NCBI RefSeq assembly: GCF_037977235.1
Contig: NZ_CP150276.1
Coordinates: forward strand, 6,014,001-6,078,000
DNA from: Paenibacillus sp. FSL K6-0276
Lineage (GTDB): Bacteria; Bacillota; Bacilli; Paenibacillales; Paenibacillaceae
Reading direction: 5' to 3'
DNA length: 64,000 bases
The translations under genes were made by a program, and so were the position numbers. Under the pieces are notes generated by a model. It saw only the letters and a list, made by a program, of their open reading frames with translations. It made no database searches and had not been told where the DNA came from. How positions within the stretch are numbered: position 1 is the first letter of the stretch; each line of letters begins with the position of its first letter. Shown piece after piece: positions 1-9,240 of the stretch.

Positions 1-1
1 A

Positions 2-832
2 CAATTGCTGGGACGGCTACATTTTATGATGGGCTGCGGCTTTATGATTGGACCGCTTGCGCTTGAGTTGACCGTAAGCGGGAAGTCCACTGCGCAGGCT
101 GCTGTGACTTGGCCGCTGATCCTGTTCGCTTTTGCCGTATTCGGCTCGCTGCTCGCCTTTGCCGGGAGTAGGCTTGCCTGGCCAAGCGTGGGGAGCAAGC
201 CCGGGAGGAACGAGCTCGCGGGGAAGACTAAGGGCGAGGCTCCGCCTGTGCAACGGATTAATAGCGGTTCCGTTCTGCCGCTTGCCTGCTTCGGACTTCT
301 GTACTTTTGTTATGTTGGAGCGGAGGTTGGCCTTACGGTGTGGTATCGCCCCTTGCTCCTCCAACAATATGGCTTGGAGCCCTCCCTTGCAACGCTGCTG
401 TACTCGGTCGCGTTTGCCGGCTTAACGGCGCTGCGGCTTGGCGTCAGCCGTAGCGTGAAGCGATGGGGCTACAGCGGCGTTCTCATCCGATGTGCGGCGC
501 TTGCTATCCTGTGCCTGATATGGGGAAGCTTTGTCCCCGGCGTGCTTGGCGCTTTCGGATACGCGGTGTTTTTAATAGCGATTGCGATGATTTTTCCTAC
601 CATGACCGCACTGGCTGTTCATTATTGGGGAGAGCTTGCAGCTTCGCGCATGGGCTTGTTTTTTGCTTGCGGCTTCGCGGGAGGAGCTTGCTCCACCTGG
701 CTTATTGGTGCGCTGCAGCAGTACGCCTCGTTCAGCCACGCCATTATGGTGGTAACGGGTTTGTTTCTTGTATTTACAATGGCATTGTTCGGGGTGCTGC
801 GTATTCAATCTATCGATAGGAGAGTGGCCTAA
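2..832 (+). CDS. MFS-type transporter, C-terminal part (5' end outside window)
   Basis: The reading frame is open to the left edge, so the gene starts outside the window; the TTG at 5 is internal rather than a likely start. The visible 276 residues hold about seven hydrophobic segments, separated near residues 60-85 by a basic, Gly/Ser/Pro-rich loop. This matches the central loop plus second half of a 12-helix major facilitator permease. The substrate cannot be told. Its stop overlaps the next start (TAATG at 829-833), implying translational coupling with the GlpP-type gene, and the four genes here look like one operon. Family assignment is by membrane topology only. Confidence 0.7.
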   Translation, partial: QLLGRLHFMMGCGFMIGPLALELTVSGKSTAQAAVTWPLILFAFAVFGSLLAFAGSRLAWPSVGSKPGRNELAGKTKGEAPPVQRINSGSVLPLACFGLLYFCYVGAEVGLTVWYRPLLLQQYGLEPSLATLLYSVAFAGLTALRLGVSRSVKRWGYSGVLIRCAALAILCLIWGSFVPGVLGAFGYAVFLIAIAMIFPTMTALAVHYWGELAASRMGLFFACGFAGGACSTWLIGALQQYASFSHAIMVVTGLFLVFTMALFGVLRIQSIDRRVA

Positions 833-1428
833 TGAAATTACATCATCTGTTTAGCCCTTTTACGGTTATTGCGGCGGTCAAGACAGAGCTGGATATGGCG
901 AGAGCCGAGCGCATGGGCGTGCGTAATGTGTTTCTGGTTCGATCATCGTTGAGCGAATTAAAGGTGTACAGCAAGCAAGCGGAAAAAAGCGGCATGCGCT
1001 TATTCGTCTATTTCGATATGATCCGCGGATTGTCACAGGATAAGGAAGCCGTTCAATTTCTGCTGAATGAGGTCGCCGTCTGTGGAATTGTGAGCAACAA
1101 GGCTCATGTGGTCAAAGAAGCGAAGAGACTCGGCGTATTCGGCATATTAACGATGTTCCTGCTCGATAGCTATTCACTTGAGCTAAGCGGCAAGGTGATT
1201 ACCGATTTGCAGCCGGACGCCATTAACATCGCTCCAGGCAACTTGCCGAAGAGCGTCCGCGAGCTGTCCGAGCAATACGATGTGCCGATTATCGCGAGCG
1301 GACTCATTACGTTGCCTGAGGAAGTCGGGAAGCTATATGAAGCTGGCGCTTGTGCGGTGTCGACCAGCCAATCGGAGCTGTGGTCGATTGAATGGAAGAT
1401 GCTGGAGCAGGAACACCATGCCCCATAA
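832..1428 (+). CDS. glpP: GlpP-family glycerol-3-phosphate-responsive antiterminator
   Basis: 198 residues, the usual length for GlpP, an RNA-binding antiterminator that in Bacillus reads through a leader terminator of glycerol genes when glycerol-3-phosphate is bound. It is a TIM-barrel-like protein. Family-typical stretches are visible: GIVSNKAHVVKEAKRLG (about 86-102), FLLDSYSL (about 112-119), PDAINIAPGNLPK (about 131-143) and PIIASGLI (about 155-162). No glpF, glpK or glpD lies in the window, so its target is elsewhere, or this is a paralogue serving its own operon. It overlaps the upstream transporter by one base and the downstream nucleotidase by 11 bases. Confidence 0.85.
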   Translation: MKLHHLFSPFTVIAAVKTELDMARAERMGVRNVFLVRSSLSELKVYSKQAEKSGMRLFVYFDMIRGLSQDKEAVQFLLNEVAVCGIVSNKAHVVKEAKRLGVFGILTMFLLDSYSLELSGKVITDLQPDAINIAPGNLPKSVRELSEQYDVPIIASGLITLPEEVGKLYEAGACAVSTSQSELWSIEWKMLEQEHHAP

Positions 1429-2992
1429 CGATGATACCATTACATTGCTGTACACCAGCGATATGCATGGGCATTGGACGCGCGCTGACGGTCAGTCGGG
1501 CGGGTCGCTCGCTTGCGCCGCCCAATATGCCGCGAACATTAGGAATTCGCATAAACATGTATGGATGATCGACAATGGCGACTTGTTACAAGGCACGCCG
1601 CTTGCGAGTCATGTCGCTCAGAATGAAGGAGAATGCGGAGCGGAGATGGTTGGTGATCTACTTCGGGCAAGCGGAGTGGATATGGCGGTGCCCGGCAATC
1701 ATGATTTTGACTACGGCATTCCTTATTTGAAGGGTGTCATCGCGTCATCCTCCTGCGTGTGGTTGGCCGCCAATGTTCGCCATCGTTCGGGGAAAAGGCT
1801 GGCGGAGTCTTGTCATATCAAGGAATTCGGAGCTAGGCGGATCGCTTTCATCGGCGTTACGACGCGCGTTCCGGCATGGCAATACCCGGATCGGCTGGAG
1901 GGCTGGGAGTGGCATGACGAAGTATTGACGGTCAAGGCGATCGTAGATCATATTCGTTCCAACGTTGATGCTGTCGTTGTATGCTATCACGGCGGAGTGG
2001 AGCGGGAAGGCGCGCCGGATCAAGAGAATGCCGCGCTTCGCATGGCGCGCGAAGTGGAAGGAATCGATGTGCTGCTGACGGGCCATCAGCATGACCGCTT
2101 TGTTCGGCGGGAGGGGAAGACGCTGATGCTTCAGCCTGGCTCGCACGGTACCGATATAGGGGAAGTTACGCTTACATTTTTGACTGGGGAAGATTCGAAA
2201 GAGATGGTGTCGGAAGGACGGATTACGGATATAACCGGGCAAGTGGAGTCTGCAGAGGTAGTGGCAGAAGTGCTAAAGATCCGCGACAGAGCGGAAGCAG
2301 GGCTTGGCAAGGTGTTATGTCTGTGCGATTCGCGCTTGCAGCTCCATGATTGGCACGACTTGACGTGCAGCGAGCATCCCATTGTGGAGTGGATGCACCG
2401 GGTGCAGTTGAAGGAGAGCCGCGCGCAGCTGTCTGCTGTAGCCTATGCGGGCGAGAAGCAGTTGAAGCTTTCATCGGGACAATTGACGCGAGGGGACATC
2501 CAGCGGATATTTCCGTATATGGATTCTCTCAGCGTGTTTCAAATAAAGGGCGCGGAGCTGCTCTCCGCTCTGGAAGTCAGCGCCTCCTGGTATGATGAGA
2601 AATCGCAGGAGCCGCACGCCGATTGGCTTAAGCCGCAGCTTCTGCTGTACCAGTTCATCATGTTTGAAGGCGTTCAGTACACGATCGATTTATCGCGGCC
2701 CATTGGATCGCGTCTTCGTGCATGTCACTATCAGGGACAAGCGGTGCGGCATGCCGATTCCTTTACGATTGTGATGACCGACTACTTGGCTGGGCAGGCT
2801 TCCCGGTATCCCATGCTTCGTAGAATGAAGAGGCAATACGGGATTGAGGAGCCGCTTGCTCGGCTGTTGGAGAGTAACGCCGGCTCACAGCGCATGCTGC
2901 GGATCGATTATACGTCAAACTGGGAGATTATAGGGGGGAATGTGGATGTCGATTCACGTAACGAGGAAGAAGCCCAAGGCGGCGGCCTTTGA
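1418..2992 (+). CDS. Cytoplasmic bifunctional metallophosphatase/5'-nucleotidase (YunD-like)
   Basis: 524 residues from the ATG at 1418, chosen because GGAGCAGG lies 8-14 bases upstream; the open frame extends further 5' but there overlaps the GlpP gene. Metallophosphoesterase motifs are in order: DMHGHW near residue 15, NGDLLQGTP near 50, PGNHDFDYG near 94, YHGG near 190 and TGHQHDR near 225. A C-terminal 5'-nucleotidase substrate domain follows (about 310-500). There is no signal peptide, so it should act in the cytosol on nucleotides or related phosphoesters, as YunD does in Bacillus subtilis. It overlaps the HAD phosphatase gene by 53 bases. Confidence 0.85.
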   Translation: MPHNDDTITLLYTSDMHGHWTRADGQSGGSLACAAQYAANIRNSHKHVWMIDNGDLLQGTPLASHVAQNEGECGAEMVGDLLRASGVDMAVPGNHDFDYGIPYLKGVIASSSCVWLAANVRHRSGKRLAESCHIKEFGARRIAFIGVTTRVPAWQYPDRLEGWEWHDEVLTVKAIVDHIRSNVDAVVVCYHGGVEREGAPDQENAALRMAREVEGIDVLLTGHQHDRFVRREGKTLMLQPGSHGTDIGEVTLTFLTGEDSKEMVSEGRITDITGQVESAEVVAEVLKIRDRAEAGLGKVLCLCDSRLQLHDWHDLTCSEHPIVEWMHRVQLKESRAQLSAVAYAGEKQLKLSSGQLTRGDIQRIFPYMDSLSVFQIKGAELLSALEVSASWYDEKSQEPHADWLKPQLLLYQFIMFEGVQYTIDLSRPIGSRLRACHYQGQAVRHADSFTIVMTDYLAGQASRYPMLRRMKRQYGIEEPLARLLESNAGSQRMLRIDYTSNWEIIGGNVDVDSRNEEEAQGGGL

Positions 2993-3770
2993 TATGGATG
3001 GGACGCTGCTGCGTTCGGACGGAACCTTGTCGGCGCGCACGGAGCGAGCGCTTCGAGCATACAGCGCTAGCGGCGGCATCATCATCATAGCGACTGGAAG
3101 ACCACCGCGGCTGGTGCTCCCGTTATTTCCGCAATTGGCGGTAGCGGACTATTTCATCTATAACAATGGAGCAGTTGTGGTCAATACCGGGGGTGACTGG
3201 CGTGTAGAGCAGCCCATCTCTAACGATACAGCGTATCGGTTCCATCGGCATGTACTGAACCATCATTCGGATGGCATTTGTATATGGGAGGTGGCTGATC
3301 GCTGGCATGCCAACCGTCCGCTCTACGAGGAGGAAAAAGCTTATTTCCTAGGTCCCGCTGATCAATTGGACCCCATTATTTTATCGGAACAGTCCATTCG
3401 GGAGCTGCAGCCGTCCAAGATGCTTCTGCCTCGCGTCTATGATATGGATAATTTGTCCGAAACCTTCCAAAACGAGCTGAATGTATATAGGCTGTCCAGC
3501 GCGCCTTGTGTGGAGATGGCTCCAAGAACGATCAGCAAGGCGTCCGGCGTTGAAGGAATCGCGCTTAGGCATGGATTATCCAGCGGGGAGATCGGATCGT
3601 TCGGCGATGACTATAACGACATGGCGATGTTCCGATATTGCGGTCATTCGGTTGCTATGTACAACGCCATTCCTGAGCTGGCTTCCATTGCGACGGATAC
3701 GACGACGAGCAACGACGAGGATGGCGTCGCGATAAAGCTGGAACAGTGGCTGCAGGATAGCGAAGGGTAA
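2940..3770 (+). CDS. Cof-type HAD-superfamily phosphatase
   Basis: 276 residues if started at the ATG at 2940, which follows TAGGGGGGA. HAD motif I is AAFDMDGTLL (about 15-24), motif II is the Thr in IIIATGR (about 48-54), and the terminal motif is SFGDDYNDMAMF (about 219-230). A C2-type cap lies between them. The family hydrolyses small phosphorylated metabolites such as sugar phosphates and flavin or pyridoxal phosphates, so the exact substrate is open. It is the last gene of the left operon and overlaps the nucleotidase gene by 53 bases, so the two are probably coupled in translation. Confidence 0.88.
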   Translation: MWMSIHVTRKKPKAAAFDMDGTLLRSDGTLSARTERALRAYSASGGIIIIATGRPPRLVLPLFPQLAVADYFIYNNGAVVVNTGGDWRVEQPISNDTAYRFHRHVLNHHSDGICIWEVADRWHANRPLYEEEKAYFLGPADQLDPIILSEQSIRELQPSKMLLPRVYDMDNLSETFQNELNVYRLSSAPCVEMAPRTISKASGVEGIALRHGLSSGEIGSFGDDYNDMAMFRYCGHSVAMYNAIPELASIATDTTTSNDEDGVAIKLEQWLQDSEG

Positions 3771-4017
3771 GCAAGATAAGTTCAGTTTAAGTTGATCTTG
3801 CAGTACGGTACAATATAGCTAAATATTACGTCTCATGATCCATAACGATAGAACGGCAGCTAATGAATCATGATGATATAACAACGGTTAACGAAAAAAC
3901 GAAGGCAAATGAAAAGATGCGCGGAGCCCATGCATTCGCTCGAAGCGGGGCAAATTCGTCACGTTACAATAATGACCCCGCCATGGACACCAAACAAAGG
4001 GGTCGGTTAAAGGAGCA
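3771..4017 (+). other. Intergenic region with a weak hairpin
   Basis: Bases 3771-3801 hold an inverted repeat (GCAAGAT ... ATCTTGC) just after the HAD stop. There is no clear T-run, so it is only a possible terminator. No gene or promoter was recognised in the rest. Confidence 0.4.
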
Positions 4018-4146
4018 GCTTCAATAAAGACCGCCTCCATCTTACTTGTCGCTATTGTTTCCATCTTTATTTTCTATGCCAATACGATCTTTATTAAACA
4101 CCGTAGCAAAGAAATTGGGCTATTCCAATTAATAGGGATGATTTGG
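4018..4146 (+). pseudogene. Remnant of an FtsX/BceB-like ABC transporter permease
   Basis: One frame encodes about 42 residues with a transmembrane segment (ILLVAIVSIFIFYANTIF) followed by KHRSKEIGLFQLIGM. That stretch is characteristic of the membrane-exit region of BceB-type permeases, where an R/K-K-E-I-G-x-x-x-x-x-G pattern is conserved. There is no start, no rest of the permease and no partner ATPase, and the similarity ends near 4146. A terminator hairpin follows at once, consistent with deletion of most of an operon. Confidence 0.6.
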
Positions 4147-4164
4147 GATTGTTCATATGCACAA

Positions 4165-4210
4165 ACGAAGACGGCCGAAGTCACCTATTCGGTGCTACCG
4201 CCGCCTTCGT
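4165..4210 (+). terminator. Rho-independent terminator after the permease remnant
   Basis: A long imperfect inverted repeat (ACGAAGACGGC ... GCCGCCTTCGT) is followed by TATTTTCATT. It is oriented for plus-strand transcripts, as expected for the lost permease operon. Confidence 0.6.
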
Positions 4211-4266
4211 TATTTTCATTAATCAGAGACGTGGCGCAGGGTACACCAGTTCATCCACATCAACCT

Positions 4267-4850
4267 TTACTGCTCCACTGTTTTGAAATAGCGATTGATC
4301 TTGTTCATTTTCTCCTTATGTTTCCCCTTTGGACTCTCCATATTACCAAACTCAAAGAACTTCACCTTTTTGATCCCCACAAAATTAAGCAGTGCTTTGC
4401 GCATTAATACTTTATGGGAAATATTTAGCCATAATAACGGATAATGAGTTGGGCCTTTCATAACGGAAATACAAACCGCTGACTTCCCCTTAAGAAGTCC
4501 CTCTGGTAACATTTTGCCCATTTCCTTGTACGCAAAACCGGAAGAAAACATCTGATCTATATATCCCATCAGCATAGCCGGAGGAAGTCCCCACCAAATC
4601 GGATATACAAAGACAATTTTATCAGCCCACATCAGCTGTTCCTTGTACCTAGCAAAGTCCGGGTCACTATGCATATCTCTTCTACGTTTCTGTTTATTAA
4701 ACACTAGGATCGGATTAAAGCCTACGTCATATAAATCCAGTACCTTAACCTCTTCTATTGTAGTATTCTCCTGGCTATCGCGAATGACTTCCTCTAAAAA
4801 TGCATAACTTGAATTTAGTTTTAAAAAGATAATTGTATTATGATAATCAT
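4267..4850 (-). pseudogene. Flavodoxin-fold NAD(P)H oxidoreductase, frameshifted at the N-terminus
   Basis: The intact frame 4267-4704 encodes 145 residues of a Flavodoxin_2 (quinone reductase/KefF-like) protein. It shows the PIWWGLPPAMLMGYID flavin-binding region and a GFAYK-type loop. Coding similarity continues upstream in the same frame (LNSSYAFLEEV, VKVLDLYDVGFNPIL) to about 4830, but no start codon exists there. The ATG at 4850 opens a frame that stops after nine codons in a T5 run. One extra T there would join the two into a full protein. So this is a one-base frameshift or a sequencing error. It is divergent from the broken MarR gene, the usual regulator arrangement for such reductases. 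Confidence 0.7.
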
Positions 4851-4858
4851 TTTGCTAT
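4830..4858. promoter_or_regulatory. Possible Fur/MarR-type operator in a divergent promoter
   Basis: An AT-rich dyad (TGATAATCATTTTG after ATTGTATTA) lies between the two broken divergent genes and resembles a Fur-type 7-1-7 box. It is weak evidence; it could equally be the operator of the adjacent MarR-type regulator. Confidence 0.25.
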
Positions 4859-4880
4859 CGTTTCATATAGAGGTGATTTT

Positions 4881-5058
4881 ATGGACAAGAATGAAATATT
4901 TCAGAAATTCGTGGCCTTCACGGCCGCTTCATCAAGTAACTAGTGAGATAACCAAAGATATGAAATCCGAAGCGATTAGCGAGAAGCAACTATGTGAGAA
5001 GATTAATACTTTATACTTATTTTGTAGATATTTTATGTTTTCTTATAATCAGACATGA
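4881..5058 (+). pseudogene. MarR-family regulator remnant (frameshifted, 3' truncated)
   Basis: ATG at 4881 follows a good GAGGTGA site and encodes MDKNEIFQKFVAFTAA, a typical MarR-family N-terminus, before hitting TAG. A one-base shift near 4926 restores LHQVTSEITKDMKSEAIS, which continues the same helix. Similarity then stops and the rest of the roughly 140-residue protein, including the winged helix, is missing. So it carries two separate lesions and is non-functional. It is divergent from the broken flavodoxin-fold gene. Confidence 0.65.
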
Positions 5059-5069
5059 GGTGAACGATT

Positions 5070-6815
5070 GTGATAAAAATCCCAAAGAATAAATCTTTAA
5101 AAACATCATTAATTCTAATGCTGTTTATGTTAATCACATCTTTGATCATCGTAAGTTTATTTACTTTGTATTTGAATGCCTCTAACTCGATTAAGCAAAC
5201 GCTAACCGTGACCGGAATAGAGAACGCTGAAAGAATAGCTTCTGCAATTGATCCCGATGTCTATCAATCTTTTCTTGATCATCCCGAGGTGAATGACTCA
5301 TACAAGCAGATTCAGATTCAATTAAATGACTTTAGGGAAAAAACAGGAGCTCGTTACGTATATACATTGGCACTGAATGATGACACCATTCAAGTTATGA
5401 TAGAGGGAGCACCCAGTATTGCAGAAGCCAGTCCCATTGGAGAAGAAGAGGGTATTAGCCTTGAAATTGTGTCCCCAGTACTACTAGGTAAGACTAGCAG
5501 TACTAAAATTGTAGAAGATCCGAAATATGGTGAGATGATGTCGGTCTTTGCACCCATTAAAGATGACGATGGGCAGGTTATGGGAATTCTTGCGATTGAT
5601 ATAGACGCTAATGCTGTCAAATCCGTTACGAAGGAAGTTACCTCACAATCTTTTCCAATCATTATAAGTATTTTTATCTTGCTTAATATTATTATTCTCA
5701 TCATCGTCTATTATTTTCTAGGAAGGAAACTTAATCCCCTTACTCATTTGACAAAAGTATCCAATGCTGTCGCTATGGGTGATCTTGTAGTGGCTAAGAC
5801 ATTAATTCAAAATAATAGAATTAATTCGTCAGATGAGATAGGCCAACTCTACAAGTCATTTACTGGAATGACTGTATCTTTAAGCGATATGATAATAAAG
5901 ATACATGAAGTATCTTCAACGTTATATCAACAAAGTACAAATTTAAATATCATTTCTGATGAAGTAAATGAGGGAACAAGCCAGGTATCTATAACAATGG
6001 ATGAAATGGCATCTGGTGCAGAATCACAAGCCAACTTAGCATCTAACCTTTCAGAAGATATCAATGAGCTTACGGATATTATTATGGCTACAAATAAACA
6101 AGGCCACGAGATCAAACAGTCTACGGATGTAGTCTTAAATAATACCCAAATGGGAATTCAATTATTGAACTCCTTTATCGTGAAGATGGAAGAAATACAT
6201 AGCATTGTCTCCCAATCAGTAATCGAAGTGCAAACTTTAGAATCCCAAAATAGCGAAGTGGAAACACTTGTTACATTGATACGTAGTATTTCCGAACAAA
6301 CCAACTTACTGGCCTTAAATGCCGCAATAGAAGCAGCAAGAGCAGGTGAACACGGAAGAGGGTTTGCCGTTGTTGCGAGTGAAGTCAGAAAACTATCAGA
6401 ACAAGTGTCTGACTCAGTAAACGGGATAACTAGTATTGTGAGTAATATTCATAACAGTTCGGATAATATGGTAAAAGTCCTTAACGTAGGCTTAGAGTTA
6501 GTTGATGAAGGACGAGTTAATATACATAAGACAGAAGATGCGTTCCAAGATATATCGCTGGTTATATCCAATATGTATGAGTTAGTTAACTCCATGGCAA
6601 CACATTTAGTACTAATGTCCAATAAAGAAGGCCAGTTTAAAGTTTCATTCGAGGAAGTCGCTACTATATCTGAGGAAAATGCTGCGGGGATAGAGGAAGT
6701 ATCGGCATCGGCACAGCAGATTAGCGCCTCCTCTGATGTAATGAAGCACTTAGTCTCTGATTTATCTGATGCTTCGCAAAAACTAAAAGAGATGATTAGT
6801 ACGTATAAAGTCTAA
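5070..6815 (+). CDS. Methyl-accepting chemotaxis protein
   Basis: 581 residues from GTG at 5070, preceded by TGAGGTGA. It has a membrane anchor (about 12-34), a periplasm-facing sensor domain of about 155 residues (probably single-Cache), a second membrane helix (about 192-214), HAMP (about 215-270) and the cytoplasmic signalling domain. The hairpin tip EQTNLLALNAAIEAARAGEH lies near 408-427. It would relay an unknown ligand to CheA/CheW encoded elsewhere. It stands alone, with a terminator after it, and has the AT-rich codon use of its neighbours rather than that of the left operon. Confidence 0.9.
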   Translation: MIKIPKNKSLKTSLILMLFMLITSLIIVSLFTLYLNASNSIKQTLTVTGIENAERIASAIDPDVYQSFLDHPEVNDSYKQIQIQLNDFREKTGARYVYTLALNDDTIQVMIEGAPSIAEASPIGEEEGISLEIVSPVLLGKTSSTKIVEDPKYGEMMSVFAPIKDDDGQVMGILAIDIDANAVKSVTKEVTSQSFPIIISIFILLNIIILIIVYYFLGRKLNPLTHLTKVSNAVAMGDLVVAKTLIQNNRINSSDEIGQLYKSFTGMTVSLSDMIIKIHEVSSTLYQQSTNLNIISDEVNEGTSQVSITMDEMASGAESQANLASNLSEDINELTDIIMATNKQGHEIKQSTDVVLNNTQMGIQLLNSFIVKMEEIHSIVSQSVIEVQTLESQNSEVETLVTLIRSISEQTNLLALNAAIEAARAGEHGRGFAVVASEVRKLSEQVSDSVNGITSIVSNIHNSSDNMVKVLNVGLELVDEGRVNIHKTEDAFQDISLVISNMYELVNSMATHLVLMSNKEGQFKVSFEEVATISEENAAGIEEVSASAQQISASSDVMKHLVSDLSDASQKLKEMISTYKV

Positions 6816-6846
6816 GAAAGCTCTATGAAGATTGATCGCATAAATA

Positions 6847-6890
6847 TAGCCGCACAGCTTATAGGATTCTCATCCAAAGCTGTGCGGCTA
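6847..6890 (+). terminator. Terminator after the first chemotaxis receptor
   Basis: A 14-bp perfect stem (TAGCCGCACAGCTT ... AAGCTGTGCGGCTA) has a 16-base loop and is followed by CTGTTTTGTATTTTT. Confidence 0.85.
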
Positions 6891-7110
6891 CTGTTTTGTA
6901 TTTTTGAATTAGCTTTTATAACAGGATTTCTATTCATTCGTCACAAAGTTCCACATTAATTGGTATTCAGATGTTTCATTTCTGATTCGGCATTTCTTGG
7001 TCAAAATAAGATCGTTGGCCTTTTAATCTTTCTACCAATCTCCCTCTCAAATTGATGAGCCACTCAGGTTCATTATCCCATTAATTTGGAATATCATCGC
7101 TCATGGAAAA
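6891..7110. other. Intergenic, nothing recognised
   Basis: About 220 bases between the terminators of two convergent receptor genes. No ORF, repeat or RNA signal could be supported. Confidence 0.4.
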
Positions 7111-7130
7111 GACCATCCTAGTGGATGGTC
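7111..7130 (-). terminator. Terminator of the second chemotaxis receptor
   Basis: Stem GACCATCC/GGATGGTC with loop TAGT; read on the minus strand it is followed by TTTTCC. Confidence 0.65.
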
Positions 7131-7167
7131 CTTTATCTCAGCACAATCTAGCTCTTATCTCATCTTT

Positions 7168-9147
7168 CTACAGATGAAATTTGCTAACCATTTCTTTCAA
7201 CTCTTCTGCCACGGAAGAGAGTGAGGTAGCAGATGAAGCAATCTCCTCCATTGCAGCCAACTGCTGCTCACTAGCCCCAGAAATTTCTTCTGCTCCAGCC
7301 GCTGTCTTCAAGGAAGCTTCCTTAATCAGGATTGAAGTGCTTAACAATTGTTCAGTACTAGCAGACATTTGTTGAGAGGCTGCGGACACTTCCTGTATTT
7401 GTCCATTCAAATCTTGGATAGAATATTTAATTCTATCAAATGACTGCTCTGCCGTATGCACAACTTCCATCCCAGTCATAACTTCCTTTGTCCCCAGATC
7501 AATAGAGACCACCGCTTGATTCGTCTCATCTTGAATCGTATCAATCAGTTTAATAACTTTGGCTGCGGAATGAGATGATTGCTCGGCCAGCTTCCTCACT
7601 TCATCTGCAACGACGGCAAATCCTCGGCCATGTTCCCCTGCTCTAGCAGCCTCAATCGCCGCATTTAAGGCAAGTAGATTCGTTTGTTGAGCAATGTTTG
7701 TAATGTCCCCTACAATTTCACCAATCTCCTCTGAACGAACCCCTAATACTTGTATCACTTCGGAAACATGAGTGATCGTATTATGAATTCTGTCCATCTG
7801 TTGAACAGCAGTTTCCAGGGACACGCTTCCTTGTTCTGCTAACTCAGACGTATGAGCAGCAGTAGATGCTACATTCTGAGCATTGTTCGATACTTGCAGG
7901 ACTCCCACAGAGAATTGCTCAATGGATTGCTCACTCTCTAGAACACTTTTAACTTGCGTTTCTGCACTTATAGCTACTTCCTGTACGGATTCAGCGATAT
8001 GCTCGGCTGCCTGACTCGTTTGCTTCGCACCGGCCTTCAACTCTTCCGAGGATGAAGCTAAGTGGTCTACCGTTTGATGAACCCCCATAATTAGAGTGGA
8101 AAGTGAATCTATCATCTGATTAAATCGAATACCTAGTTGCCCAAATTCATCTTTATTCTTAATGATGACCCGCTCAGACAGATTACCTGTACTGATCTTT
8201 TCTGTGACTCCCATCAAAGCATGAAGTGGCTTCATAATAGAAGCAATTATAAATATGATCAGAGCTGTTCCTAACAATAAGGAAATCACGACGACCAGTA
8301 GTGTTGTGTTAAAGATAGGTTGGACTTCTTGTTCTATTTCTGAGTACATCATTGTACCCGCTAGCTTCCAACCTGTTAGTTTACTTGTTTCAAAAATGGT
8401 TCGCTTCCCCTCCCCATTCTCTGTATATTCAAACTGACCTGTCTCCTGCTTAAATAAAGGATCATAAAGACTGCCTTTCGCTTCTACACCATTACTTAAT
8501 TGCGGATGAGCAATAATTTTACCCGTCTTGTCTAAGATATAAGCAAATCCCTGTTCGCCAATTGTATATTTCCCAGTCACTTCACGAAGCTTCTCAAGGC
8601 TAAGATCCATTCCAATAACACCCGATCCATCAGCTAATGCCGCTGCGATAGTAACGACAACCTCTTTCGAACTGGCATCTTCATAAGGATTCGTAAAGAC
8701 AACTTGGCCTTTACTAGCCATTGCTTGTTGATACCAATCTCGTTCTCTCGGGTCGAATCCTTCAGGCAATTGACTAGCTGGAGTCGCGATATACCTGCCC
8801 GTTTCCGATCCAAAATAGGTGAACAAAACATCTGTTTGAAGATTTTGATATTGCTCAAGCTGGAGTTGTACTAGCTCCAGTTGGCTTGGTGTCTCCTCCC
8901 GTGCTTCCAGGCTTTTCGCGAGATACGTTATATGATGAATTTTAGGACTAACCAGCTGATCAATCGTATTGTTTAGAAAATGAACCGTGTCCTTCGCGCT
9001 ACTAAGGATTTCATGTTCCACTTGCCCTTTGGCACTCTGATATGAAAGTACGCCAATGAATATACTTGGTACTAGTAGAACTATAGCAAACGAACCAATT
9101 AACTTTGCCCTTAACGTTCCTCTGAGCCCTCTCAACCACTTAAACAT
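7168..9147 (-). CDS. Methyl-accepting chemotaxis protein with double-Cache sensor
   Basis: 659 residues from the ATG at 9147, chosen over the longer frame (to 9240) because GGAGAAGG lies just upstream and the membrane anchor follows directly. First membrane helix about 14-36; extracellular dCache-like domain about 45-275, with family-typical stretches such as DPRERDWYQQA and GVIGMDLSL; second helix about 279-304; HAMP about 304-356; signalling tip NLLALNAAIEAARAGEHGRG near 488-507. The dCache family commonly senses amino acids or other small organics. Convergent with the first receptor but with a different sensor domain. Confidence 0.92.
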   Translation of the reverse strand: MFKWLRGLRGTLRAKLIGSFAIVLLVPSIFIGVLSYQSAKGQVEHEILSSAKDTVHFLNNTIDQLVSPKIHHITYLAKSLEAREETPSQLELVQLQLEQYQNLQTDVLFTYFGSETGRYIATPASQLPEGFDPRERDWYQQAMASKGQVVFTNPYEDASSKEVVVTIAAALADGSGVIGMDLSLEKLREVTGKYTIGEQGFAYILDKTGKIIAHPQLSNGVEAKGSLYDPLFKQETGQFEYTENGEGKRTIFETSKLTGWKLAGTMMYSEIEQEVQPIFNTTLLVVVISLLLGTALIIFIIASIMKPLHALMGVTEKISTGNLSERVIIKNKDEFGQLGIRFNQMIDSLSTLIMGVHQTVDHLASSSEELKAGAKQTSQAAEHIAESVQEVAISAETQVKSVLESEQSIEQFSVGVLQVSNNAQNVASTAAHTSELAEQGSVSLETAVQQMDRIHNTITHVSEVIQVLGVRSEEIGEIVGDITNIAQQTNLLALNAAIEAARAGEHGRGFAVVADEVRKLAEQSSHSAAKVIKLIDTIQDETNQAVVSIDLGTKEVMTGMEVVHTAEQSFDRIKYSIQDLNGQIQEVSAASQQMSASTEQLLSTSILIKEASLKTAAGAEEISGASEQQLAAMEEIASSATSLSSVAEELKEMVSKFHL

Positions 9148-9240
9148 AAATTTCCTTCTCCATTCTTCATTTAAATTTTCCAAAAAAAGACGGTATATCT
9201 TGTTCACAAAGCGGCTTACTTCATAGGTATCCCTGAACAC

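Noticed and set aside
4840..5058. Intact 72-residue protein upstream of the first receptor
   Set aside because: Its second half is the out-of-frame continuation of a MarR-type protein starting at 4881; it is pseudogene debris.
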